Shown here piece after piece: positions 24,181 through 34,343 of a stretch of DNA of 64,000 nucleotides. The stretch is from contig NC_045142.1 of the NCBI RefSeq assembly GCF_008831285.2, positions 15,689,354 to 15,753,353 on the forward strand, in the 5' to 3' direction. Source of the stretch: Nymphaea colorata. Lineage: Eukaryota; Streptophyta; Magnoliopsida; Nymphaeales; Nymphaeaceae. Within the stretch, counting starts at the first letter, position 1. Every line of letters begins with the position of its first letter. A model generated the notes under the pieces. It was not told the origin of the DNA. It did no database searches and saw only the letters and a program-made list of their open reading frames with translations. The translations under genes were made by a program, and so were the position numbers.

Positions 24181-26259
24181 AAGAATGATAGTTATCACAA
24201 TGTCATATACCAACAATTTGCAAAACAGTAAATTACAATTAAGAAGAGAGATAAACATTTAAGTTCTAAAACCGTCCAAATTCACACATAAATCATGTGG
24301 TGGATTGCAGATTGAAAAGCAATATCTATTGTGATTCATACATAAATCTTTGTACATCTTCTTTCTAATACCATAGCTCTATATCCTCTTGTTTATTCAT
24401 CTTGGTAGATAGAAATTGACAATATTTCTAACAAGCCAAAAAGAGAAGAAAGAAAACACTACCTGCTGAACGCCTGAAACCATACCTACAACATAAAAAT
24501 GGCATCAATGAGCAGGTTCCCGCCAAGAGGATAAGGCACACCCCGTAAAGGAATAAGGACAACTTATTTGTCATACAACATAAACGAATATAAATAAACA
24601 CAAAGTTCAAGTAGATAAAGAAAGATAGTATCTGCCTGTGATTGGCCACGCAAACAGAAAAACTATAGGACCATTGAGGATATAGCTCACGTAAAATCTA
24701 GGATATCATTGTCAATATGAATTTCAGCATATGATTTGCTCAACAAAATGTTGATTTAGCCGCATACATGAAAGCATAAATGGACAATAGCAACACGGAT
24801 TGGCAATCTAGAATACATTCTCAAAAAAAGCACAGCTTCAATTTTTTCCCTAAGCCATCAGAAGAGGCCCTACCATCACATGTTTACTTCGGCAGGCCTT
24901 CAGTAAGCAAAACTTTTGAGATCTCCATTGCCCATTGCAAGTTTCCACCTTCGACCATGTGCTAAGACATAAACAGTTATTGGCCAGGATCCATCTCATC
25001 CTTCAACTTGGTGGTACTAACAAGGTGCACCTACCAAATGAACAAGGCCATTTATGAGTTCCTCGGAAATTATGCTATATAAGAAACTTAGGTTTCTTTA
25101 CCATGACAAATCAAAACATCTAGATGAGCTTTTCACAAGCCAAGAGTTTCACCTATGAACCATTATTCGTGACCAAGGTTGAAAAAGCACACAAATCAAT
25201 GGTGGGCCGTCAACCAATATGTGTCTGTGACACAGAGAGAGGAAGATAGAGAGTGTCTCTGTGTGTGTGTGTGGTGTGTTCAACTGGATAGATGGAAGAA
25301 ATTTCCCTTTCCACCACAAATTACACTAGTCATTGTCGGGGTTAGGTATCAAAATGGGAAGTCAGCATAGTTGACACTCTTTTTGGCCAGCATCTATAAT
25401 GTGGACAAATCCAGCATCGCAAGCGATTAAGGGCCTACAACTGCTCTAACATGTCCAAATTGAGCATCACTGCAGTGTGAAATCAGTGACCAGGAAATTC
25501 TGCAAACATCAATTATTGACTGTGACCAGGAAATTCTGCAAACATCAATTATTGACTCCATAGTTATAGAGTCCAAAATTCTCCCTAAGCACTGTATCTT
25601 GACATCATTAAGACGACAGAACTGATTAAATCACATCGTGTAAGCAAACATGCTGGTATAAGACTTAAAATCACAGAAAATCTTGGATATCTTTATATGT
25701 TAGTAATGTTAAAACATATAAATAATCGATTATCACCATAAGAAGATGAATATCAGTTTTCGTCAAAAAAAGGGTACAAGTTTTGAAATAGAAAAGTTGT
25801 TCAGAACACCAGAAGAGCTTTGAAGCAGACCATTTTGGATGAAAGAAGCTACAGGTGGACTTAAACTGCTTTGGAATTTCAGGATATTTATAAATTGGCA
25901 TTGGTGAAGAAAATGTCTAACTTGAACTAAAACTCAACTAGGTCAACCTCTTGTCTGTAAAGCTCAGGAAAGTTAGAAATGCATCAATGGAGAAGATGTT
26001 AGGCTGTCCATGACATAATGGCAAAAGATAGACATTTGATGATGGCCAGGTCAAACACCAAATTTCTCCAATCAAGAAGAGTGTTATGTAATGCAATTAA
26101 ACTAATCTGTAGACAGGTTAGTTTCATATAAGAAAAATATATGACACTCCAGCAAGAAATGATCAACAGCTAAAACATAAATGTAAAAGACTAATTTTCG
26201 TGCACAAGAAACTTTCAAGGATGTAGTTCCACATTGAATAGACATTATTATAAGGAAGC
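24181..26259. other. Gene-poor stretch downstream of the PPR gene
   Basis: No protein-like frame was recognised. On the minus strand, 24463-24485 is bounded by TTGTAG and GTAGTG and could be a 23-bp exon, but support is weak. Before the 26260-33982 insertion this stretch adjoined the 3' side of the PPR gene, so it may belong to its 3' transcript region. Confidence 0.25.
25487..25557. repeat. 36-bp tandem duplication
   Basis: Two perfect copies of TGACCAGGAAATTCTGCAAA plus the following CATCAATTATTGAC, period 36 bp. No coding role is seen. Confidence 0.9.
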
Positions 26260-26456
26260 TGATGGCTACCAAGTAGCTATTGTCCTTCCCCCCTGTTCTA
26301 ATTCTCTGTCTGAAGCACACAGAGTAACACAAAGCCCAGCTTCAAAAGTAATTTCATTCGTCATTAGGCTTTTAATTCCCCTTAAGGTGTATATATATGT
26401 ATCTTGTGCGAAACGTAAAAGACATAAACAAGGCTGTGTTAGGCCCATGCCTAACA
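26260..26456 (-). repeat. Chromovirus 3' LTR (internally deleted)
   Basis: Shares TGAT(G/A)GCTACCAAGTAGCTA, GCTTTTAATTCCCCTTAAGG and the final GGCTGTGTTAGGCCCA with the 5' LTR. It lacks about 80 bp present in the partner (the section after ATATGTATCTTGTG). Confidence 0.85.
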
Positions 26457-26500
26457 ATTCCCCCCACATCATCCCCCCCCCCCCCCTCTCTCCTCGAGAA
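26457..26500 (-). other. Polypurine tract with G14 run
   Basis: On the minus strand, a GA-rich block, a run of 14 G (26473-26486) and GGGGGGAAT precede the 3' LTR start. This is the expected place for the plus-strand primer, but the run is much longer than usual. Confidence 0.6.
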
Positions 26501-26514
26501 CACCCTGTCCTCAA

Positions 26515-27940
26515 GGTGTAAAACCTGGGAAGCGCCTGGCAATCTCCTCCGCAGGCTCCCAGGTTGCTGGCATGTCTTCATTGTGATTCCATTCAAATAG
26601 CCATTCAGTGGTGCAGGGATCGTCATTTTTTCTGTTTCTGCAGATGCCCAGATGCCTGAAGGGTTGAGGTGTGGTCTGCTACTCAACAATGGGAAGAGAA
26701 GCTATTGTGTGGGTGGATGGGAGCAGACCTTCAGTTTTGAGACATGAAAGACAAGATGAATGTTACTTCCTTCAGGGAGCAGCAGTTTATAGGCTCTAAT
26801 CTTCCTGACGATCTTATAAGGTCCGCTGTAAAGAGGGGAAGCTTATTGTATCCTTTGGGTAGGCGAAACCCTGCACCATGAGTGGGCCTGCGCAAGCATA
26901 CCCAGTCACCTTCTTCAAAGTGCTGTTCGTGATGCCTGCAGTTGTATGGGAGGACCTTACGATTGCGAGCAGCTGGTAGGTGTTCCTTTAGGTCCTTAAG
27001 CACTGCATCTTGACATATGAGTTGAGTGTCAACCTCTTGTTCCCTGGCAGTCCCTGGATGGTAGCGACAAACGTTGGGAGGAGGCCTGCCATAGACAGCT
27101 TCAAAAGGAGTGGTCCTGGTGGATGAATGCCAGCTGGTATTGTAGGAAAGGAGTGGTCCTGGTGGATGAATGCCAGCTGGTATTGTAGGAAAACTCTGCC
27201 CATGGTAAGTGATCTACCCACAATCAGGGTCTCTGCCCTGCAAAACAGCGTATGTTTCAAGACAATGATTTACAACCCCCGTTTGCCCGTCCGTCTGCGG
27301 GTGGTAAGTTGTGTTCATCTGCAGCCCTGTGCCCTGCATGCAGAAATACTCTTTCCAAAAGTTGCTGAGGAAGACAGGGTCTCTATCACTGGTTATTGTC
27401 TGTGGCATTCCATGCAGCTTTCCCATGTTTTGGTGGAAAGTGATGGCCACAATCTTCGCGGTATAAGGATGAAACAGGGCAACAAAATGGGCGTATTTTG
27501 AGAAGCTGTCTACCACAACCACCATGACTGATTTGCCTCTGGATGGGTAATCTTTCTACAAAACCCATGGAGATGTCCTCCCATATGAGATTGGGTGTGG
27601 GAAGAGGCTGTAGCAGTCCAGTGGGCCTCATGGTTTCGTATTTATTCCTTTGCAGACGTCGTGGGCCCATATGAAATCAATGACAGATCGCTTCATCGCT
27701 GGCCAATAGAAAGTTTGGCGCATCCTCAGCAGCTCTTTCATTGTGATAGTGCTCCAAGAGCACTTGAGGTAGCCATGTTTCTAGTGGTACATATATACAC
27801 CCTTTATGATACAAATAAGGCGACTTCCATTTATAGCCATATACCTTGAGAGGGTTGGCTGCTAACTGATCCTTAAGTTGGTGAACAGAAACAGTTCCCT
27901 GTTGTGCCGATAGGATCTGATCCAACAGCTGAACTTGCAC
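26515..27940 (-). pseudogene. Chromovirus integrase and chromodomain remnant
   Basis: Minus strand. 27940-27677 resembles the region before the HHCC finger, partly degraded. 27525-27214 is the integrase core, with [12 protein letters not shown] (first Asp) and ITSDRDPVF (second Asp), but the block reads HPQTDGQTGVVNH where the family has Glu after QT/QS; Gly at the DD35E glutamate would abolish catalysis. 27003-26731 is the C-terminal GDW(V)xLR block (EEGDWVCLRRP). About 26600-26515 reads ATWEPAEEIARRFPGF, a chromodomain-like end that supports chromovirus assignment. A 43-bp tandem duplication (27107-27149 and 27150-27192) shifts the frame within integrase. Confidence 0.8.
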
Positions 27941-28830
27941 TTAAGACAAAGTTAGCAAGTTGTGCATTGGTGGTGGTACTGACCTGGAGAGGTTGTCGTC
28001 TGCTGCATTTTCCTTTCCTTTACGGAAGTGTACCTCGAAGTCGAAGCCTATTAACTTGAGGAGCCATTTCTGCAATGCTGGTGTCAGTGCTGGTTGTTGC
28101 AGGCAATACTTGAGACTTTGATAATCTGTTAGCACCACGAATCACTGTCCCAAAAGATTATGCTTTCACTTGAGGATTGCGAGGATGATGGTGATCAACT
28201 CCCTTTCATAGGCTGACTTGCTGCAGAAGGTGACTCCAATTGCTTTACTGAAATAGGCTACAGGGTGGCTGTTCTGGCTCAAGACAGCACCCATGCCTAT
28301 GTCTGATGCATCCGACTCCACAGTGAATGGCTGCTGGAAGTTAGGCAATTGCAAGACAGGCACTGTGGTGACTGTCTGCTTCTGCCGTTGGAAGGCCTGA
28401 TCTTCCTTCTCAGTCCACACGAATTTTCCCCTTTTTGTCAAGTCAGTAAAGGGAGCAGTTCTCGTGCCATACCCATAGACAAACCTGCGATAATATCTGG
28501 TGAGTCCCAAGGATGTGCGCAGTTCTCTCATGCCCAGACTGATAACGTGGCCCAGGTATGAGATCTCCCTGTTCCAAATGAGCAATTTGAGGACTTAGCG
28601 TGAAGCTAGTTCTGCTCCAACATGTTAAGCACAACTCGTAGATGTTGTAGGTGGTCTGCCTCTTCACTACTGTCGAGGATATGGTCGAAAACTACCAAGA
28701 CAAAGCATTGCAAGTAGGGGCGGAACAAGTCATTCATCAATGATTGAAAGGTCGAGGGTGCATTCATTAGCCCGAAGGGCATGACAGTGGACAGTGAACT
28801 TGTGTAGCAGTAGGGCCTGGATTTCACCGA
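27941..28830 (-). pseudogene. Chromovirus truncated RT and RNase H
   Basis: Minus strand. RT resumes at VMPFGLMNAPSTFQSLMND (about 28780) with no preceding fingers/palm: the protease-RT linker (ELHQGAK, RPYCYTSS) runs straight into it, implying loss of roughly 130 codons including the first catalytic Asp. The catalytic pair reads VFDHIL rather than FDDIL. RNase H follows (FTVESDASDIGMGAVLSQ, then VLTDYQSLKYCLQQ and LSRS). Frameshifts occur near 28585 and 28150. RT cannot be active. Confidence 0.8.
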
Positions 28831-29518
28831 TTTTGCCCCTTGATGCAGTTCTATGTGATGCTTATGTTGTCGTCAAGTGGGCAAACTGGTGGTTGGCGAG
28901 AAGACTTGCTGAAATTCCTAGAGTAGAATGTCCAAGAGCTGGGATACAGAGGTCTGTCCGTTGTGGTCGGGGTTCACTGGTCTCCTGTTTCAATAGTAGC
29001 AAAAGGTAGTTGTTGGTCCTTTGAGTAGACGCATGGCTGATTTTACTTTGCATACCTTCCTAGGAGCCGCCTCGAGTGTTAATTTCTCCTCTCCTAGGCT
29101 GCAGAATTGCATGTTCATGCCAATGAAATCCCGGACCACGTCCCTAATGACGTGCAGCCATCGGATTCCCAAGACCAAGTTGGCTCCAACCACTGCGAGT
29201 ATGTACAGTTGGATGGGGAAGTTGTAGCCCTGTATTTCAAGCATTTCCTGGTCGCATCTACCCCTGCACTTGAGGGTACTGCCGTCCCCAACCACTACAT
29301 CGAAGACGGGCTGCATCTCCACACTGCATCGCAAAGCACAGACAGATTTCTCACAAATGAAGTTGTGTGTTGATCCAGTGTCGATCAACACACTTACCTT
29401 ACTGCCACGCAATCGTCCTTCAATTCTCATCAACTGGGGAACCTTATCCCTTGTGAGTGCATGCAAGGATATCTCCGGCAGTGCCTCTTCTATCGAAGTT
29501 TTTGTGTCTTCAGCTGTG
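28769..29518 (-). repeat. Protease-region duplicate, copy with empty copia site
   Basis: About 750 bp almost identical to 31903-32645. It includes the retropepsin active site VLIDTGSTHNFI and the domain end LGIRWLHVIRD on the minus strand. It runs through AGCCCGAAGGGC (28769) without the copia insertion found at the matching site of the other copy. It ends abruptly at CAGCTGTG/CC, where sequence switches to copia integrase. Confidence 0.85.
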
Positions 29519-31663
29519 CCAAATGTCAAGAAACTTGATCCTAGGTCTATCAAAGGTGTCTTTGTTGGATACTCTCCTACGCAAAAAGGATACAAATGTA
29601 TTGATCCTATTACTGGTCGAGTTTATGTTACGAGAGATGTTACCTTCTTGGAACATGCCCCTTACTTTGGTGAGAATCCTCTTCAGGGAGTGCAGTCTGG
29701 GGGCAGGGAAGAGTATTCTTAGAGACAGGAACTTCAGTTTATAGATTTTTTGGACTACAAGAAAGCAGAATCGCTTACTACTGTTGATGTGCCTGAGAAG
29801 GAGGAAAGGTGTGACACTAGCATTGAGAAGGAAGGCCCTCGGTTGTTTGGACAGTTCTACTCTAGACGAGGTACTCGGACAGAGATAATGACGTGTGATG
29901 CTAGATCTACTTCCAATCCCAATGCCACTCCTTCCCTGGATGAACCAAGTTCTACCGTGGAGACCGTGGAGACTCATGATGAGGTTGAAAAGAAGAATGA
30001 AGATCTTCCCATTGCCCTGAGAAAGGGTGTCAGGTCATGTACTCAACACCCCATTGGTAATTTTTTTTTTTATTCCAGACTTGAAAAAGATTACAAGTGT
30101 TTTGTTTCTACTCTTTCTTTGGTTGTGATCCCCAGGACTGTTGCTGAAGCTCAAAGTGACTCCAAGTGGGCTGATGCAATGAAAGAAGAAATAGATGCCC
30201 TGAGAAGAAATATGACATGGGAAGTGGTGAAGATTCCTGATGCCGCTCACTTAGTTGGATCCAAATGGGTGTATACCATCAAGTACAAACCAGATGGGAG
30301 TGTTGAAAGATATAAAGCTCGACTTGTGGCCAAGGGATTTAGCCAGAAATATGGAATTGATTACTTGGAAACCTTTGCTCCTGTTGCGAAAATGAAGACT
30401 GTGAGAGTGGTTATATCTCTAGCTGTGATGAAGGAGTGGAAGATGTATCAACTGGATGTTAAGAATGCATTCCTCAATGGTGACCTCGAAGAAGAAGTAT
30501 ATATGCATATGCCTCCAGGATATGAAGAACCAGAAAAATGTTGTAAGCTGAAAAAGGCCTTATATGGCCTTCAGCAATCTCCCAGAGCGTGGTTCGAACG
30601 ACTGAGAAGAGTGATGATACGTCATGGATACAAACAAGAAAATGAAGATCACACTCTGTTTGTGAAGAAGAAGGAGAGCAGGGTTACTCTCCTGCTGGTC
30701 TACGTAGATGACATGATTGTCACAGGAGATGATGAGGAGGAGATTATCAAGCTAAAAGGGTTACTGGCTACAGAATTCGATCTCAAAGATCTTGGCAAGC
30801 TAAGGTATTTTCTTGGTATGGAGGTTGCTAGGTCTAGTACTGGTCTTGTACTAAACCAAAGGAAATACACATTAGATCTGCTGGAAGAAACTGGTAAATT
30901 GGGATGTAGACCTACTCCTACCCCATTTGACACTGGGCACAAGTTGAGTCTTAGAGATGGAGAGCCTCTCTGTGAAGAAGACAAGGGAAGATATCAACGT
31001 CTGGTTGGGAAGTTGATTTATCTTACCCTCACGAGACCTGATATCACCTTTGCGGTGAATGTTTTGAGCCAATTCATGCATGCACCAACCGATGCACATC
31101 TGAAGGCTGTGGACAGAGTGAAGAAAAATCCTAGCAAGGGACTCCTGTATGTGAAACAAGAGACTGTGGAAATCGAGGGATATTCTGATGCGGATTGGGC
31201 AGGTTGTGGTGATACCAGACGATCTACTACAGGGTACTGTGTCTACTTGGGAGGAAACCTTGTTGTATGGAGGAGCAAGAGACAGGATGTTTGCTCTAGA
31301 TCTAGTGCAGAGGCAGAATATAGGGCAGTTGCTATGGGAGTGTCAGAGTTACTATGGTTGAAGATATTGCTGACTGACATTGGAATAGAGATTGAAGAAC
31401 CTATGAAGATGTACTATGATAACAAGTCTGCAATCAACTTAGCCAACAATCCTATTCTTCACGACAGAACAAAACATGTTGAAATTGATCGTCACTTCAT
31501 TCGGGAAAGAATTGATGCGAAAGAGTTGATCTTACCTTACATGAAGTCTGAAGACCAAACTGCTGATGTTCTGACGAAAGCTCTTCCTTCAGCTTCATTT
31601 GAGAGGAATGTATCCAAGTTGGGCATGTTTGATATGTATGCCCAATTTGAGGGGGAGTGTTGA
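29519..31663 (+). pseudogene. 5'-truncated copia pol (integrase end, RT, RNase H)
   Basis: Opposite in strand to the host chromovirus. It starts in mid-frame at the copia integrase C-terminus (KLDPRSIKGVFVGYSPTQKG, DVTFLEHAPYFG). An in-frame TAG at 29720-29722 interrupts it. From 29750 there are 637 uninterrupted codons: RVT_2 with MYQLDVKNAFLNGDLEEEVY, ALYGLQQSPRAWFERL and catalytic YVDD, then RNase H with SDADWAG, RSSAEAEYRAVA and KHVEIDRHFIRERI. The pol stop TGA overlaps the LTR start. LTR, gag, protease and integrase core are missing at the 5' side. It resembles the element at 36318-41207 throughout. Confidence 0.85.
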
Positions 31664-31902
31664 TAGATCGTATGTTTCGGGCCCGGATCCATACCCGACC
31701 CGCCTTGTAGCCCGTTTTGGGCACTACTTAAGTCATGTAACCCTAATCCTTATGTGTTAATGATAATCTAAGGAGAGAGAGAGTCTGGCTGCTAGTGGGC
31801 ACCAACTCCTCCTCATTCGTGGTTTTTCTCCCTCGTGTTGAGGGTTTTCCACGTTACATTGTGATCGTTGTTTCTCTTCCTCTTCTTGTTCGTATTTCTA
31901 CA
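31658..31902 (+). repeat. 3' LTR of truncated copia
   Basis: Begins TGTTGATAGATCG after the purine tract TTTGAGGGGGAG and ends CGTATTTCTACA. It is the same family as the LTRs at 36318 and 40953 but clearly more diverged from them than they are from each other. It is followed by AGCCC, the presumed right target duplication. Confidence 0.85.
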
Positions 31903-33562
31903 AGCCCGAAGGGCATGACAGTGAACTCGTGTAGCAGTAGGGCCTGGATTTCACCGATTTTGCCCCTTGATGCAGTTCTATGTGATGCTCATGTTGTCGT
32001 CAAGGGGGCAAACTGGTGGTTGGCGAGAAGACCTGCTGAAATTCCTAGAGTAGACCGTCGAAGAGCTGGGATACAGAGGTCTGTCCGCTGTGGTCGGGGT
32101 TCACTGGTCTCCTGTTTCAATAGTAGCAAAAGGTAGTTGTTGGTCCTTCGAGTAGACGCATGGCTGATTTTTCTTTGCATACCTTCCTAGGAGCCGCCTC
32201 GAGTGTTAATTTCTCCTCTCTTGGGCTGCGGAATTGCATGTTCATGCCAATGAAATCCCAGACCACGTCCCTAATGACGTGCAGCCATGGGATTCCCAAG
32301 ACCAAGTTGGCTCCAACCACTGCGAGTATGTACAGTTGGATGGGGAAGTTGTGGCCCTGTATTTCAAGCATTTCCTGGTCGCATCTACCCTTGCACTTGA
32401 GGGTACTGCCGTCCCCAACCATTACATCGAAGACGGGCTGCATCTCCACACTGCATCTTAAAGCACAAACAGATTTCTCACAAATGAAGTTGTGTGTTGA
32501 TCCAGTGTCGATCAACACACTTACCTTACTGCCACGCAATCGTCCTTCAATTCTCATCAGCTGGGGAACCTTATCCCTTGTGAGCGCATGCAGGGATATC
32601 TCCGGTAGTGCCTCTTCTATCGAAGTTTTTGTGTCTTCAGCTGTGGGGGTTTCTTCTTTGTTAGGGGGCTCCTCCCCTTCTTCAACCAAATACATATGTA
32701 ACCGCCTGCAATTATGCCCTGGTGCCCATGGGCGATCACAATGGAAGTAGATGCCTTGACACCACTTTTCCATTTGCTCGGGCATCAAACGTCTCACTAC
32801 TTGTCGAGGCAGGTTGCTAGTCTTAGCTCCAGTTGGTGCATAAGGGAGAGTTTCTACCTTCATTGGACCTTGCTGAATGGTCCTAGTGTCAGGCCAATTC
32901 CTGCCGGTCGTGTGCAGTCGTCCATATTTTTCCTCCACTGTGCGAGCGATTTCAAAGCATTCTGACAAGGTTCAAGGTTTTATGATTTATCGCCTATACA
33001 TCTATTCATATCTCGTCCTTAAGACCTCTAACAAACACCCTGATAAGGACCTCTAGGGGCCAGCCAGGAACCATGTTCGGAAGTGGCTCAAGCTTTGATT
33101 GACACTCTACTACCATGCCAATCTGCCTAATTCTCGAGAGCTCGACATTATAATCCAGGTAGGCTGAAGGGCCAAAGCAAGCGGTGATCTCCTTGATGAG
33201 GGTCTCCCAATCTGGCTTCCCATGGTGCGAGAGTAGCCATCAATACCAATGGATTGTCGCTCCTTCGAAGTAGACGGCCACTTGATTCACCCTCTCCTCT
33301 CTCACAATTCCCTGGCATTTGAAGTACTATTCTAATCGAAACACCTAGCTAATGGGGTCTCTCCAGTGAACCTCAAAAATTCCATCTTTGAAGGTTTCCA
33401 AGATTCCCCTACTCCATTCGGCGGCCAGCTATTTCCCCTTCGATCATCGGTCTGCGTCTGCTTTGAACTAAGAGAGCGTTGTGTACCTTGTTGAAGGCTT
33501 TCATGAAGCAGGGTCGCCATTGTCTGCTGCTCAGCGATCAGAGTCTCCAGGCGTGTGTCCAT
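31903..33562 (-). pseudogene. Chromovirus gag, zinc knuckle and protease
   Basis: Minus strand. The gag N-terminus at 33562-33332 (METs absent from later exons; motif KMEFLRFTGETP, family form K.EFPRF.GEDP) continues through frameshifts to about 33000 (REERV, WETLIKEITACFG type blocks). 32968-32117 has a degraded zinc knuckle (WCQGIYFHCD, PGHNC) followed by retropepsin (VLIDTGSTHNFI, VVGDGSTL, GIPWLH). The sequence stops at the copia LTR. The protease part equals 28769-29518. Confidence 0.8.
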
Positions 33563-33694
33563 TCCATCCTGGCATTAATCCATTAGGTGCATCCACCCCT
33601 CCAAGGCCCCTATCGCCGCTTCCACCTGATTCCGATGGTTCTCCATCGCCACCATTGCGTCCCTTGTTGGGATCCTCTCCACCATGGTGTTTGT

Positions 33695-33706
33695 GCTCTA
33701 ATACCT
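33695..33706 (-). other. Chromovirus primer binding site
   Basis: The minus strand reads AGGTATTAGAGC, differing at two positions from the TGGTATCAGAGC initiator tRNA-Met complement, directly next to the 5' LTR. Chromoviruses commonly use this tRNA. Confidence 0.65.
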
Positions 33707-33982
33707 TGATAGCTACCAAGTAGCTATCGTCCTTCCTACCTGTTCTAACTCTCTATATTAAGCACACAGAGTAACACAAACCTAGCTTCAAAAGTAATCT
33801 TATTCATCATTAGGCTTTTAATTCCCCTTAAGGCTTATATATATGTATCTTGTGTGAGTGGGTGGGTTTATTACATGGCCTAACTAGTGACCCGACCCAT
33901 GAACTGCCTGTGATTGTTGAAACAAAGACAGAACTAAAAACGTAAAGACATGAACAAGGCTGTGTTAGGCCCACGCGTAACA
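33707..33982 (-). repeat. Chromovirus 5' LTR
   Basis: 276 bp, TG...CA ends (TGTTACGCGTGGGCC start on the minus strand, GGTAGCTATCA end). Homologous to 26260-26456 but longer. Confidence 0.85.
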
Positions 33983-34343
33983 GAAGGATGAACATTATCC
34001 TCACAAAGGCCTTGCAGATGCACATTTTTGAAAAGTCATATTGCAAATTTATTTTCCTTATGCAGCAATTGCATGCTGAATGGTAAAGTAGGTGGTTCAG
34101 AGTAGCAAGCAGGTGGCCAATGTGGAACCAGTTCTACCCAAGATTCTGAAAGTACCATTTATCTTGACTCTCAGATATTTAAAACGTTAATTTTCTGAAC
34201 AAACATAGGAAATGGACTTCTAGGAAACAAAAAAACATAAATTATAAGTTATAACCAATCCACTTGAAAGCAAATGGACCATACACTTACAGATATTGGA
34301 TGCCAAAGTAATTAATAATATGAGATAAAGATTGTTGTTCCAT
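33983..34343 (-). other. 3' flank of the PPR gene, possible 3'-UTR donor
   Basis: AT-rich. Fifty-two bases after the stop codon the minus strand reads CAATATCTGTAAGTG, a strong GTAAGT donor (edge 34290/34291). A 3'-UTR intron would then contain the chromovirus. No poly(A) signal could be assigned. Confidence 0.35.

Larger units (their letters stand above)
26260..33982 (-). mobile_element. Ty3/gypsy chromovirus, non-autonomous and chimeric
   Basis: LTRs at 33707-33982 (5') and 26260-26456 (3'), a tRNA-iMet-like PBS (33695-33706) and a purine tract next to the 3' LTR give a minus-strand element. Flanking pentamers GAAGC (26255-26259) and GAAGG (33983-33987) are a probable target duplication with one mismatch. 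Order: gag, zinc knuckle, protease, [copia fragment], protease again, truncated RT, RNase H, integrase, chromodomain-like end. It lacks the N-terminal part of RT and carries a 5'-truncated copia in opposite orientation between two copies of its protease region. It sits ~360 bp downstream of the PPR stop codon. Confidence 0.85.

Noticed and set aside
29270-29722. 150-codon plus-strand frame across the chromovirus-copia junction
   Set aside because: Its first half is antisense of the chromovirus protease and only its second half is copia integrase. It is a chance fusion at the junction, not a gene.
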